Positions 7,874-16,433 of a stretch of DNA of 64,000 bases are shown piece after piece. A program made the translations under genes and the position numbers. The stretch spans positions 248,001-312,000 of the forward strand of contig NZ_JAGKJJ010000003.1 of NCBI RefSeq assembly GCF_020329505.1. Reading direction: 5' to 3'. The notes beneath the pieces were generated by a model. The model worked only from the letters and a program-made list of their open reading frames with translations. It did not search any database and was not told where the DNA came from. Each line of letters opens with the position of its first letter. Position 1 is the stretch's first letter. This stretch comes from Bradyrhizobium semiaridum (lineage in GTDB: Bacteria > Pseudomonadota > Alphaproteobacteria > Rhizobiales > Xanthobacteraceae).

Positions 7874-9126
7874 CAGACCGGCTCCATCAGCTTGCGATAA
7901 TGATCCCAGATGCCGCGTGACGGAACCTCGTCCGTGACATGACCGACGGTGAAGCCGAGCTCGTCGCGCCGCTCGCGCTTCTCGCCACGGCCGAGATAGA
8001 CCCATTCGGGGCTACGCGCCTGCACGCCGCGATGACAGCGTTCGTACATCTCGGAATCATCAGCGAGCAGGAAGCCGGCCGGGCCGACCGAGCCCATGGT
8101 CTGCTGCCGCAGCCGCCGATTGAGATCCGGCGCGCCCTTGAACTGCAGCGCCGTGACGTGCTGCACGCTGTCGTCGACGGCGAGCGGCTGGATCACGAAC
8201 ATCTGGATTTCGGCGATGAAGAGGTTCGGGAAGATCATGACATGCGGCGTGCCGTCGACCATGATTTCGCGCGCCGTCTTATCGCCGTAGGCCGCCTTCA
8301 TCCTTGCCGCATAGTCCGGCAGGCGGTCCTCCGAGGTGCCGAACCAGCTCAGCGGCTCGTCGCGCTTGCGGAATTCCGGGCGCAGGTCGATCTCGGTGTG
8401 GCCGTTGCCATAGTCGCGCGTCAGCGCCGTCGAGGCGCCTCCGTAGAGCTTGCCGATCGAGCTGTCGGCGACGCCGAAGATCGAGGTGTGGACGAACGCC
8501 GGGTGATAGCCGTCGCATTCGTTCTCGAGAATGAACTTCCAGTTCGCCTTGACGCGGTGCTTGAGAAAACCCGCGGTGATCTCGACCTCGCCTTCCGGTG
8601 AGGTGCGGACCAGCCGGTCGATCGTTTCCGCGGCACCGCCGAGATGCTCCTTCAGCGTCGGGCCCTCGGCGGCAAGGGAGCCGAAGATGAAGCCGCGATA
8701 GGAGTCCATCCGCGCGACCCGCGCCAGCGAAAGTGCTGCGCGATCCTGCCCCTCATAGCCGTCCGGAAAGGCATAGCCGACGAGGCGGCCGTCATTGGCG
8801 AAGGTCCAGGCGTGGAACGGACAGGTGAAGGAGCGCGCGTTGCCCTTATCGAAGGAGCAGACCTGGTTGGCCCGATGCGAACACCGGTTGAGCAGAAGAT
8901 GGATTTTGCCCGCTTCGTCCCGCGTCATGATGATCGATTGCGGACCGATCGACTTGACGACGTAGTCGTTGGCGTTCGGCACCTCGCTCTCATGCCCGAC
9001 ATAGACCCAGGTGCGGTACCAGATGCTCTCGAGCTCGGCCGCGAAGATCGCCGGATCGGTGTACAGCGACCCGTGCACCCGGTCGCGCCGGATCAAGCCA
9101 TCCCACGCGCGTATCGCGATGTTCAT
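7873..9126 (-). CDS. aromatic-ring-hydroxylating dioxygenase, alpha (catalytic) subunit
   Basis: A 417-residue Rieske oxygenase. The Rieske [2Fe-2S] ligands are Cys82-x-His84 and Cys102-x2-His105 (CSH and CPFH). The mononuclear iron site is in NECDGYHPAFVH, giving Asp205 as the electron-bridge residue and His208 and His213 as ligands. The N-terminal region (ESIWYRTWVYVGHESEVP) is typical of benzoate/anthranilate/salicylate-type oxygenases. It is the first gene of the minus-strand operon, so the promoter should lie just above 9126. The substrate is not determined; the downstream CoA-pathway genes suggest an unusual aromatic or phenylalkanoate substrate. Confidence 0.94.
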   Translation of the reverse strand: MNIAIRAWDGLIRRDRVHGSLYTDPAIFAAELESIWYRTWVYVGHESEVPNANDYVVKSIGPQSIIMTRDEAGKIHLLLNRCSHRANQVCSFDKGNARSFTCPFHAWTFANDGRLVGYAFPDGYEGQDRAALSLARVARMDSYRGFIFGSLAAEGPTLKEHLGGAAETIDRLVRTSPEGEVEITAGFLKHRVKANWKFILENECDGYHPAFVHTSIFGVADSSIGKLYGGASTALTRDYGNGHTEIDLRPEFRKRDEPLSWFGTSEDRLPDYAARMKAAYGDKTAREIMVDGTPHVMIFPNLFIAEIQMFVIQPLAVDDSVQHVTALQFKGAPDLNRRLRQQTMGSVGPAGFLLADDSEMYERCHRGVQARSPEWVYLGRGEKRERRDELGFTVGHVTDEVPSRGIWDHYRKLMEPV

Positions 9127-9802
9127 CGCCTCCTCCCGCCTTTATGGCTGCACGGCCAAATAATAATCCGGACGACCGTTCTAATAATAGCACAAGCGAT
9201 CGTGTCCGCAAGTCCTGTTTTTGGCTCCCGATCTCGGCTGACGATCGCGGTGCCGTTTGTGCCGAAGGCAGCGACGGTATGGCTGTCGATCAGACGCAGA
9301 TGCGCGAGGTGGCCAGGCGCGGGCTGAGGAACCTGTTCTCGCTGGATGCTCGGCTCATTGACGACTTGAATGCAGCTTCTCCGTGCTGCTCGCGATCCTG
9401 TTCGCGCATGCCATCTGTGTCGCCAACGTGTCGTGGGCTGCATACTCCGGCTACATGGTGATGCGTGGGCACGTCGCCGAAAGCACGCTGCGCGGCGTGC
9501 TGCGGTTTCTCGGGATATGTGCGGGCGCCGCATGCACCGAGCCGAGGCTTCGCGCGCCAGCGTTATCGACGAATGAGGGAGAATAATTTTGGCTCGGTTG
9601 AGCTTCGGGCCGTCGTCGACGGTCAATGCCTCTCATGTTCGTGCCCTTTTTCTGCCACGAGCGCGCCGACTTGAGCCTCGGATCGCGCGCAAGCTGGGAC
9701 GCGGCTATGCCGGCATGGTGAGAAAGGCGGCCGAGAATGGCCGGATCGACAGCAACATCAATGCCATCCGCGCCTATAACAAGCCGACTGATCCTTCGCC
9801 CG
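9127..9802. other. gene-poor region upstream of the dioxygenase operon
   Basis: Some 676 bases lie between the dioxygenase alpha start and the stop of the AraC gene. The part next to the dioxygenase gene (about 9140-9210) is AT-richer and should hold its promoter. The rest has several short open frames on both strands. One plus-strand frame around 9380-9580 has a hydrophobic stretch (LLAILFAHAICVANVSWAAYSGYMVM) that may be a relic of a membrane protein. No frame has a convincing start or a family match, so I regard this as degraded or non-coding DNA. Confidence 0.45.
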
Positions 9803-10792
9803 TCACCTTGCTTCATCAGGACGGGGAAGCATCTTTTTGCCCCGACCGACCTGCGCGCCATTCTGTACAGACGGCTGCTGCATCCTTCGCCATTGTGCCG
9901 GAGTGACCCCGATGTGGCTCTTGAACGCACGCTGAAATGCGGCTTCGGACTGATAGCCCACCATCTCCGCCACGGCAGCCGTGGAGAGCGACGATCTCGT
10001 CAATTCATTCGCTGCGAGCGTCATCCGGATGTCAGCCAGCAGGTCGCTGGGCGAACGGCCGAGCTTCTCCTGGAACTGGCGCGCCAGCGTGGCGCGCGAC
10101 ATGTTGCAGAGACGGGCGAGCACCGGCAGCGTCCACGCGCGCGCCGGATCGTTGAACAGCGCGGCCACCGCCGGCGCCAGCCGCGGATGACCCAGCGCGA
10201 GCAGGCCGCGCGGCGCGGCCTCGGACTCGCTGGCGAGCCGCAGCACCAGCGCAAACATTGCCGTCGAAAGTGCGTTCAGCATCGCGCGGCCGCCCAGGTG
10301 ATCGTCAGCCGCCTCGCTGCGCATCATCGCGACGAGTCCGGCAAGTTGCGGCGCCGTGCCCTCACCTGTCTGTGCCCCGGCATGCACGACGAGACGCGGC
10401 GGCAGATAGCTGCGCAGCACGCGATCGTGCGGCGGCGTGATGGCGAAGTGTCCGCACAGCAGGTCGAGCCGCTGCTCCGCACCAGGATTTTCGCTGATCG
10501 TGAAATTCTGCACCGGCCGGTTGCGCGCGGGCCGCGGCGCGGCGCCGCTGCCATCGTGCATCACATGCCGCGGATTGCCGGGAAGCAGCAGGATATCGCC
10601 GGCATTGAGCCGCAGCGGCCGGCCGCCGACGGAATCGTCGAGCATTGCCGAGCCGGCCAGCACCGCATGGTACGGAATTTCATTAGCCGCACCCGGTCCC
10701 TGCTCGATGCGCCAGGGAGCACCGTAGCTGCAGCGCAGGTCGAGTCGGCCGCGCACCGGCATCATCTCGAATATTCGGCTGAGCCAATCCAC
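9803..10792 (-). CDS. AraC-family regulator with N-terminal cupin domain
   Basis: The 329-residue product has an N-terminal ligand-sensing half typical of the cupin_6 AraC group (GDILLLPGNPRHVMHDG at about 94-110) and a C-terminal double helix-turn-helix (residues about 210-310, with LARLCNMSRATLARQFQEKLGRSPSDLL and AVAEMVGYQSEAAFQRAFKSHIGVTPAQWRR). It is divergent from the carboxymuconolactone decarboxylase-like gene, 124 bases apart, an arrangement common for this group. It probably controls that pair of genes; the inducer is unknown. Confidence 0.92.
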   Translation of the reverse strand: MDWLSRIFEMMPVRGRLDLRCSYGAPWRIEQGPGAANEIPYHAVLAGSAMLDDSVGGRPLRLNAGDILLLPGNPRHVMHDGSGAAPRPARNRPVQNFTISENPGAEQRLDLLCGHFAITPPHDRVLRSYLPPRLVVHAGAQTGEGTAPQLAGLVAMMRSEAADDHLGGRAMLNALSTAMFALVLRLASESEAAPRGLLALGHPRLAPAVAALFNDPARAWTLPVLARLCNMSRATLARQFQEKLGRSPSDLLADIRMTLAANELTRSSLSTAAVAEMVGYQSEAAFQRAFKSHIGVTPAQWRRMQQPSVQNGAQVGRGKKMLPRPDEAR

Positions 10793-10916
10793 GGCGAGCC
10801 TCCAAGGCCAATGTGAGACGATAGAGCATATAGTTGAGATTTATCGACATTCAATGTCTCATCAAGCGAGCCTACCGTTTCTTCGTGATCGTCACCCCCA
10901 AACACGGAGAGCCACC

Positions 10917-11453
10917 ATGTCCCGTCTCGCAGTGCCCAATCTCGAAACCGACACCGGCCCGTCAGGCCAGATCTATGCCCAGATCAAGAAGGCGATCGGC
11001 AGCGTACCGAACACCTATGCGGCGATCGCCGCGCACGGTCCCGCCGCGCTGAAGTCGGTGCTCGCCGCCGACGCGGTGCTGGCCGGCGGCAGCCTGCCCA
11101 AGCGCGATCAGGAGATCATCAAGCTCGTGATCAGCGATGCCGGCGGCTGTGACTACTGCGTCGCCGCACACTCGCATCTTGCCAAGCTCGCCGGCGTGGA
11201 TTCCGACGTGCTCAGGCAAATCCGCGAGGGCGAGCAGACCGGCGACGCCAGGCGCGATGCGCTGGTCCGTTTCGTTCGCAAGCTTGCACAGTCGAGCGGC
11301 ACGGTCAGCGACGCGGATTTCGCCGCGATCAGGGCCGCCGGGTACAGCGACGCGCAGCTGGTCGAGATCAGCCTCGCATTCGCGACCACCGTCTTCACCA
11401 ACGTCTTCAACCGCATCAACGACACCGACATCGACTTCCCTGCCGTCGCGTGA
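10917..11453 (+). CDS. carboxymuconolactone decarboxylase/AhpD-like protein
   Basis: A 178-residue CMD-family protein with the redox pair CDYC followed by VAAHSHLAK (AhpD-like E/D-x-C-x2-C-x3-H pattern, here GCDYCVAAH). This points to an alkylhydroperoxidase-like or peroxide-protective role rather than a true decarboxylase. ATG 10917 is chosen over an upstream in-frame ATG because it has a GGAGAG ribosome site at the right distance. It is divergent from the AraC gene and followed by a YkgB-like membrane protein gene, probably co-transcribed. Confidence 0.9.
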   Translation: MSRLAVPNLETDTGPSGQIYAQIKKAIGSVPNTYAAIAAHGPAALKSVLAADAVLAGGSLPKRDQEIIKLVISDAGGCDYCVAAHSHLAKLAGVDSDVLRQIREGEQTGDARRDALVRFVRKLAQSSGTVSDADFAAIRAAGYSDAQLVEISLAFATTVFTNVFNRINDTDIDFPAVA

Positions 11454-11491
11454 CCCGCCAGTGCTCAAGTCGCATCGAAAGGATCACGGCC

Positions 11492-11998
11492 ATGACCACG
11501 ATTTCCACCACCACGCAGAACCCGCTCGTGCGCGCGCTTCACAGGTCCGGACTGCTTGCCGGAGACATCGACTATCACGTCGTCCGCGCCGCGATGGTGA
11601 TCATGTTTCTCTTCTTCGGCTACCAGAAGTGGTTTCCCTACGAGTTCGAACGGCTGGTCCCGTTCATTAGCAACGGGCCGCTGATCTGGTGGCTCTATCC
11701 GGTCTTCGGCCACGCCGGCGCCAGCTACTTCCTCGGCGTCTCCGAGTGGACGTTCGGCGCGCTGCTATTCGCGGGCTTCTTCGACAAGCGGCTCGGCGTG
11801 CTCGGCGCCCTCGGCTCGACCGGAACATTCGTCGCCACCGTCACGATCATCCCGTTCATGCCTGAGGGCTGGGACGTCGCCGCCGGAGGTTTCCCCGCGA
11901 TGACGGGCAATGTACCGTTCCTGATGAAGGACGTCGTCCTGCTCGCCGTCTCGCTCTATCTCCTCAAGCAGGATCTGGTTCGCCTGACGCGGCAATAG
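11492..11998 (+). CDS. YkgB/DUF417 (DoxX-like) membrane protein
   Basis: This 168-residue protein has four hydrophobic segments and the family block RAAMVIMFLFFGYQKWFPYEFERLVPFISNGPLIWWLYP (about residues 33-71), which identifies the DUF417/YkgB group. Family members are linked to oxidative or chlorine stress responses; the biochemical role is not established. The start at ATG 11492 has an AAAGGA site upstream; a longer in-frame start overlapping the previous stop lacks one. It lies 38 bases after the AhpD-like gene, and the pair is probably controlled by the divergent AraC protein. Confidence 0.88.
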   Translation: MTTISTTTQNPLVRALHRSGLLAGDIDYHVVRAAMVIMFLFFGYQKWFPYEFERLVPFISNGPLIWWLYPVFGHAGASYFLGVSEWTFGALLFAGFFDKRLGVLGALGSTGTFVATVTIIPFMPEGWDVAAGGFPAMTGNVPFLMKDVVLLAVSLYLLKQDLVRLTRQ

Positions 11999-12237
11999 GT
12001 GGCCCTGCGAAAGCGATGCGTCGCCGGCGAGTCCCCAGCTCGCCGGCGATTGCGCATCGAATAAATCATTGTTGGATCTGACGAATACGCCGCGGTCGCC
12101 GGTCTGTTCCGATCCAGATTGCCGGTTCGAAGATATTCGGCTTGTGCATGCAATGTCCGTAGTTCTCCGGCCGTGAACATAGTTCCGCCGCGCCGCCTGC
12201 GTTTAAGAGAACGCCGGTGTTGTTCTGGGGTGAGACA

Positions 12238-12429
12238 ATGAAGAAGGACGATGTGACGTGCCCGCGCTGCGGCGCCGGATTTCGACGGTTGGAGATTGCC
12301 TCCGAATCGGGAACCCGTGGAGAGTACAGCTGCCCGCTCTGCGAGACCACGCTCGAGCAGTTCGACGGCAACAGGCTCGTCGCCTACCGCCTGACCATCC
12401 AGCCCTCGATCCGGGGGCTCAAGAGTTAG
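12238..12429 (+). CDS. small zinc-ribbon protein
   Basis: A 63-residue protein with two cysteine pairs, CPRC near residue 8 and CPLC near residue 35, spaced as in rubredoxin-like or zinc-ribbon knuckles, followed by TTLEQFDGNRLVAYRLTIQPS. It is probably cytoplasmic. It stands alone, facing cobF, with a hairpin-forming repeat between the two stops. Its function is unknown; regulatory or metal-storage roles are both possible. The upstream 240 bases are AT-richer than the neighbours and probably hold its promoter. Confidence 0.65.
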   Translation: MKKDDVTCPRCGAGFRRLEIASESGTRGEYSCPLCETTLEQFDGNRLVAYRLTIQPSIRGLKS

Positions 12430-12445
12430 GAAGCGTTCGAGCGGA

Positions 12446-12476
12446 TGGACACCGGTTCGCGACGACAACGTGTCCA
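12446..12476. terminator. possible bidirectional terminator hairpin between convergent genes
   Basis: TGGACAC and GTGTCCA form a perfect 7-bp stem with a 17-base loop, located between the stops of the zinc-ribbon gene (+) and cobF (-). There is no clear T-tract on either side. The hairpin sits inside a decayed copy of a dispersed repeat (ACCGGTTCGCG core). Confidence 0.4.
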
Positions 12477-12493
12477 AATACCAAGTGTTCGGA

Positions 12494-13243
12494 TCAGGAT
12501 TTTCGTTTGAGGATGTAGCTGTCCATGATCCAGCCGTGCCGCTCACGCGCTTCGCGACGTGCGGCGGCGATGCGGGTGCCGCACTCGCTGAGCTCACCAG
12601 CCATGATGATCTGGTCAGGCATGCCGAGATAGGCGCCCCACCAGATCTGCAAGCCCTCGGGATCCAGCGTCTGGAAAGCCGCGCTGCCGTCGAGCATCAC
12701 GACGACGGTGTCGACGCCGGACGGCCAGCCGTTGTCGCGCAGGCGCCGCCCGGTCGTGACCAGGAACGGCTCGCCGATCTCGTTGAGCGGCAACGCATGC
12801 GCCGCACACAGCGCCTGGATCGATGTGATGCCCGGGATCATCTCGATGGCCGGCAGCGGATCGAGCCTTCGGGCTATCCGCAGGCTCGAATCGTAGAGCG
12901 ACGGATCGCCCCAGATCAGCAGCGCGACGCGTCCCTCGCCGCCGAGATGCCGTGCGATCTCGCGCGACCAGGCGGCCGCGACCGCATCGTGCCAGTCATC
13001 GACGCCCTTGCGATAGCCCTCGTCTGCGGCGGCGCGCACCGGCAGGTCGAACTCCGCGATGCGCGTGTGCGCACTGGTCAGCACATCGGCGCAAATGGTT
13101 CGCCGCAGCTCGGCGAGGTCGGATTTTGCGGCGCTCTTGCGCGGGATCAGGATCAGGTCGGCGGCATTGATGGCGCGGATCGCAGCCTGCGTGAGCTGCT
13201 GCGGGTCGCCACAACCGATACCGATCAAAGAGATCGTCAACAT
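12494..13243 (-). CDS. cobF: precorrin-6A synthase (deacetylating)
   Basis: A 249-residue SAM-dependent tetrapyrrole methylase: N-terminal LTISLIGIGCGDPQQLT glycine-rich loop and the central LLIWGDPSLYDSSLRIA block. CobF methylates C1 of precorrin-5 with loss of the C20 acetyl group, a step specific to the aerobic pathway. The ATG start at 13243 gives the canonical N-terminus; longer in-frame extensions have no family similarity. It is the last gene of the minus-strand cob operon, 7 bases after cobA. Confidence 0.93.
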   Translation of the reverse strand: MLTISLIGIGCGDPQQLTQAAIRAINAADLILIPRKSAAKSDLAELRRTICADVLTSAHTRIAEFDLPVRAAADEGYRKGVDDWHDAVAAAWSREIARHLGGEGRVALLIWGDPSLYDSSLRIARRLDPLPAIEMIPGITSIQALCAAHALPLNEIGEPFLVTTGRRLRDNGWPSGVDTVVVMLDGSAAFQTLDPEGLQIWWGAYLGMPDQIIMAGELSECGTRIAAARREARERHGWIMDSYILKRKS

Positions 13244-13250
13244 CGCCGCA

Positions 13251-13979
13251 TCACTCAAGAGGCGGCGCCAGCGCGCCGAACATGATGATCGCAGCCGTGG
13301 TGGCGGCAGGCGCGTCGGCAAGCTGCGCCACGAGCCCCGCGATCGTGGTGCGCACCAGTTTCTGATCGGCATGGCCGAGCTGCTCGGCCAGCACCGCCGG
13401 CGTATCGGGGGCAAGGCCGTGCGCGATCAGTTGTGCGGCGAGCGCCGGAAAGGTACGCCGGCCCATATAGACGACCGTCGTCGCTTCAGGGTCGGCCAGT
13501 GCCGCCCAATTCAGGTTCACCGGCAATCCGCCGGTGACGTCAGCTCCGGTCACGAACTGGACCCGGCGCGAGGTCAGGCGCCGCGTCAGCGGAATGCCGG
13601 CCTGCGCAGCCGCAACGCAGGCCGAGGTGACACCCGGAATGATCTCGTAGCCGATGCCTGCCGCGCGCAGCGCCTCGATCTCCTCTTCGAGCCGTCCAAA
13701 AATTCCGGCATCGCCGGATTTCAGGCGCACCACGCGCATGCCGGTCGCGGCATAGTCGACCAACAACCGGTTGACATGCTGCTGCCGCGCCGACGGGCGG
13801 CCGGCGCGCTTGCCGACCGCGACGAGATTGGCGCCGGCGCGGGCGAGATCGAGGATCGGGCCCGAGGCAAGGTCGTCGTAGAGCACGACGTCGGCCGCGC
13901 CGAGCCGCGCAGCGCCTTTCACCGTCAGCAGCTCGGGATCGCCGGGACCGGCCGAGACGAAGGAGACAAGACCGCTCAC
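13251..13979 (-). CDS. cobA: uroporphyrinogen-III C-methyltransferase
   Basis: The product is 242 residues and makes precorrin-2 by methylating uroporphyrinogen III at C2 and C7. Visible marks are SAGPGDPELLTVKGAARL at the N-terminus, the EIIPGVTSACVAAAQAGIPLTRR block and the TTVVYMGRRTFPAL region. The usual GGDPxxFGR motif reads SGDAGIFGR here, with Ala for the usual Pro. No ATG is available at the family start; a GTG whose TGA-overlap with cobB (GTGA) indicates coupling is taken. It is the pathway entry step, placed second from the end of the operon. Confidence 0.92.
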   Translation of the reverse strand: MSGLVSFVSAGPGDPELLTVKGAARLGAADVVLYDDLASGPILDLARAGANLVAVGKRAGRPSARQQHVNRLLVDYAATGMRVVRLKSGDAGIFGRLEEEIEALRAAGIGYEIIPGVTSACVAAAQAGIPLTRRLTSRRVQFVTGADVTGGLPVNLNWAALADPEATTVVYMGRRTFPALAAQLIAHGLAPDTPAVLAEQLGHADQKLVRTTIAGLVAQLADAPAATTAAIIMFGALAPPLE

Positions 13980-15286
13980 CGATCCTCCGCAATCAGATGG
14001 AAGAATGTTCCCGTCGCAAGACCGCGCCGCGAGCCGGTCTCCGCGACAACAGCACCCGTCGCGTCGCGAACGGTTGCGAGCGGCGTGTCGGGCTGCGCCA
14101 GAATCGTCGAGTAATGGAATTCGTGGCCGCGCAGGCGCGCGCCCGCGCTGTGCCCGGGCATCGCGGCGGCAAGCTCGGCGAGCCGATAGCCGAGATGCAT
14201 GCGGCGCTTGGCATAGCTGGTCTCGAGGCCGAGCAATCCCGCCATCTGATGCCGCACCCCGTCGGCATCGGTCAGGGCGCTGCCCAGCACCATGTAGCCG
14301 CCGCATTCGCCATGCACCGGCCGTGTCCCGGCAAAGCCGCGCAGCCCGCCGAGGAAACGCGAATTGGCGGCAAGCTGGCCGGCATGCAGTTCGGGATAGC
14401 CGCCGGGCAGCCAGCACACGTCGGCATGCGCATCGGGGCCTTCGTCGGCGAGCGGCGAGAAGGTCACAATCTCGGCGCCGGCGCTGCGCCAGCCTTCCAG
14501 CATGTGCGGATAGACGAAGGAGAATGCGGCGTCGCGCGCCAGCGCGATGCGCTGTCCGGGCGGCGTGACGCCGGGGCCACCCGCGGCCGCGTGCGGCGAC
14601 CAGGCGCGCGCCGATTGCAGCACCGCGTCGAGCTCGACATGCTCGGCGACGAAGCGCGCCGCCTCCGCGATAAGACTATCGACCTCGGCCTGCTCCTCCG
14701 CCTGCACCAGGCCAAGATGCCGCTTCGGCAGGCTGATCTCGGCGTGGCGCGGCAGCGCGCCGAACACGGCAATGTCAGCGTCCGCCATCGCACGGCGCAC
14801 CAGATCCTCGTGCCGCGGACTGGCCACTCTATTCAGAATGACGCCGGCAAGCGTCACGCCGGCGCGGAAATCGCGCAGTCCCGCCGCGACCGCCGCCGCG
14901 GTTTGCGCCTGGCCGGAGGGATCGATCACCAGCAGCACGGGCCAGCCCATCATCTCGGCAATGTCGGCGGTGGCGCCGGTGCCGGACGCACCGCGCGCGG
15001 CGACGCCGTCGAACAGGCCCATCGAGCCCTCGGCGAGCACGAGATCGGCATCGGCACCGCGCCCCGCCAGCCGCGCGATTGCGTCGCGCCCCATCGCCCA
15101 GCTGTCGAGATTGACCGATGCGCGCCCCGTGGCGACGGCATGGAAAGCGGGATCGATATAGTCGGGCCCGCTCTTGAAGCACTGCACCTTGAGTCCGCGA
15201 TCGCGATAGGCGCGGGCCAGCGCCAGCGTCAGCGTGGTCTTGCCGGCACCCGAGGCCGGCGCCGAGATCAAGAGTCCCGCCGTCAT
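13976..15286 (-). CDS. cobB: cobyrinate a,c-diamide synthase
   Basis: A 436-residue amidotransferase. The N-terminal dethiobiotin-synthetase-like domain begins [20 protein letters not shown] (ATP site) with [17 protein letters not shown] just behind. The C-terminal glutamine amidotransferase domain has the nucleophile segment [11 protein letters not shown] and a catalytic histidine in RGHEFHYST. In the aerobic pathway it amidates the a and c side chains of hydrogenobyrinic acid. The chosen ATG overlaps the cobM stop (ATGA); a much longer in-frame extension is spurious. Confidence 0.95.
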   Translation of the reverse strand: MTAGLLISAPASGAGKTTLTLALARAYRDRGLKVQCFKSGPDYIDPAFHAVATGRASVNLDSWAMGRDAIARLAGRGADADLVLAEGSMGLFDGVAARGASGTGATADIAEMMGWPVLLVIDPSGQAQTAAAVAAGLRDFRAGVTLAGVILNRVASPRHEDLVRRAMADADIAVFGALPRHAEISLPKRHLGLVQAEEQAEVDSLIAEAARFVAEHVELDAVLQSARAWSPHAAAGGPGVTPPGQRIALARDAAFSFVYPHMLEGWRSAGAEIVTFSPLADEGPDAHADVCWLPGGYPELHAGQLAANSRFLGGLRGFAGTRPVHGECGGYMVLGSALTDADGVRHQMAGLLGLETSYAKRRMHLGYRLAELAAAMPGHSAGARLRGHEFHYSTILAQPDTPLATVRDATGAVVAETGSRRGLATGTFFHLIAEDR

Positions 15287-16068
15287 CGCGATGCATCCGG
15301 GAAGCGCGGTGCCGGACCCACGGGCCGGTAGCGGCGATCGTAGTCGGCCGCATAGAGCCGGCTCTCCGAAAATTCCTCCGCACCAAGCGTCCTGCCGACC
15401 AGAATGAGCGCGGTCCGCTCGAGCTCGGGGCCGATCGCGGCATCGAGCGTCGCCAGCGTGGCACGCACGATGCGCTGGTCCGGCCAGCTCGCGCGCCAGA
15501 CGACGGCCACCGGGCAGTCCGGCCCGTAATGCGGCGTCAGCTCGGCAACGACCTTGTCCAAGAGATGGATCGACAGGTGGATCGCGAGCGCCGCGCCGGT
15601 CGCGGCGAAGGCAGCGAGCGTCTCGCCGTCGGGCATCGCGCTCGCCCTGCCCGGCGTGCGCGTCAGCACCACAGATTGCGCAAGGCCGGGCAGCGTCAGC
15701 TCGACCTCCAGCGCCGCCGCCGCCGCCGAGAAGGCCGGCACGCCGGGTGTGATCGAATAGGGAATTTCCAGCGCGCGCAGCCGGCGCAACTGCTCGCCCA
15801 TCGCCGACCAGATCGAGAGATCGCCGGAATGCAGCCGCGCGACGTCCTTGCCCTCTGCATGCGCCGCCGCGATCTCCGCGATGATCGCATCGAGCGATAG
15901 TGGCGCGGTGTTGACGATGCGCGCGCCCGGTGGGCAATGCGCGAGGACCCCTTCCGGCACCAGCGAGCCGGCATAGAGGCAGACCGGGCACGCGGCGATC
16001 AGATCGCGGCCGCGCAAAGTCAGGAGGTCGGCAGCGCCGGGTCCCGCACCGATGAAATGCACCGTCAT
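15283..16068 (-). CDS. cobM: precorrin-4 C11-methyltransferase
   Basis: A 261-residue tetrapyrrole methylase. Identification rests on the N-terminal [21 protein letters not shown], the [16 protein letters not shown] segment characteristic of CobM/CbiF, and [20 protein letters not shown]. It adds the C11 methyl to precorrin-4. Start and stop overlap both neighbours by 4 bases (ATGA type), so translation is coupled to cobE upstream and cobB downstream. Confidence 0.95.
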   Translation of the reverse strand: MTVHFIGAGPGAADLLTLRGRDLIAACPVCLYAGSLVPEGVLAHCPPGARIVNTAPLSLDAIIAEIAAAHAEGKDVARLHSGDLSIWSAMGEQLRRLRALEIPYSITPGVPAFSAAAAALEVELTLPGLAQSVVLTRTPGRASAMPDGETLAAFAATGAALAIHLSIHLLDKVVAELTPHYGPDCPVAVVWRASWPDQRIVRATLATLDAAIGPELERTALILVGRTLGAEEFSESRLYAADYDRRYRPVGPAPRFPDASR

Positions 16069-16433
16069 TCGCGGTCTCCTTCCGCGATCGCCGCGGTGGC
16101 CATCCGGTCCTGCGATATGGCGCGGGCCGCAATCAGCCGCGCGCCGCGGCCTGCGGCAGCAAGTGCCGTAGCCTCGGCGATCGAGCCCGTTCCGAACCTG
16201 ACATCGATCAGCTCGGACTGCGTCGCCGTTTCTATTCCGGCCAGCATGACGGCCGGAACGCCGCAGATCGGCAGCCCTAATTCGCGCGCCAGCGAGGTCA
16301 GCGCCGGCGCATCGGCCTTGTCGTTCAGCGTTGCGATGGCCGCAAGGCCGCCAGCGCCCCCGGCCGCGTCGAGCGCGTCACGCAGCGATGCGGCGCTGGC
16401 ATCGTGCCTGAATCCCACACCTGCCACCTTCAT
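16065..16433 (-). CDS. cobE: cobalamin biosynthesis protein CobE (CbiG C-terminal-like)
   Basis: The 122-residue protein matches the C-terminal domain of Cbi[22 protein letters not shown] at the start, [19 protein letters not shown] in the middle and [25 protein letters not shown] near the end. CobE is needed for aerobic corrin synthesis, but its reaction is not settled. ATG 16433 gives the family N-terminus; the frame is open further upstream inside cobL. It overlaps the cobL stop and its own stop overlaps cobM. Confidence 0.88.
   Translation of the reverse strand: MKVAGVGFRHDASAASLRDALDAAGGAGGLAAIATLNDKADAPALTSLARELGLPICGVPAVMLAGIETATQSELIDVRFGTGSIAEATALAAAGRGARLIAARAISQDRMATAAIAEGDRE

Noticed and set aside
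9383..9586. Short plus-strand frame with a hydrophobic stretch
   Set aside because: No start signal, ends in unrelated residues, no family recognised; treated as a possible relic.
11956..12180. Small minus-strand frame beginning MFTAGELRTLHAQAEYLR
   Set aside because: The first part looks protein-like, but there is no good ribosome site, the tail overlaps the YkgB-like gene antisense and is arginine-rich. Not enough to call a gene; a homology search would decide.
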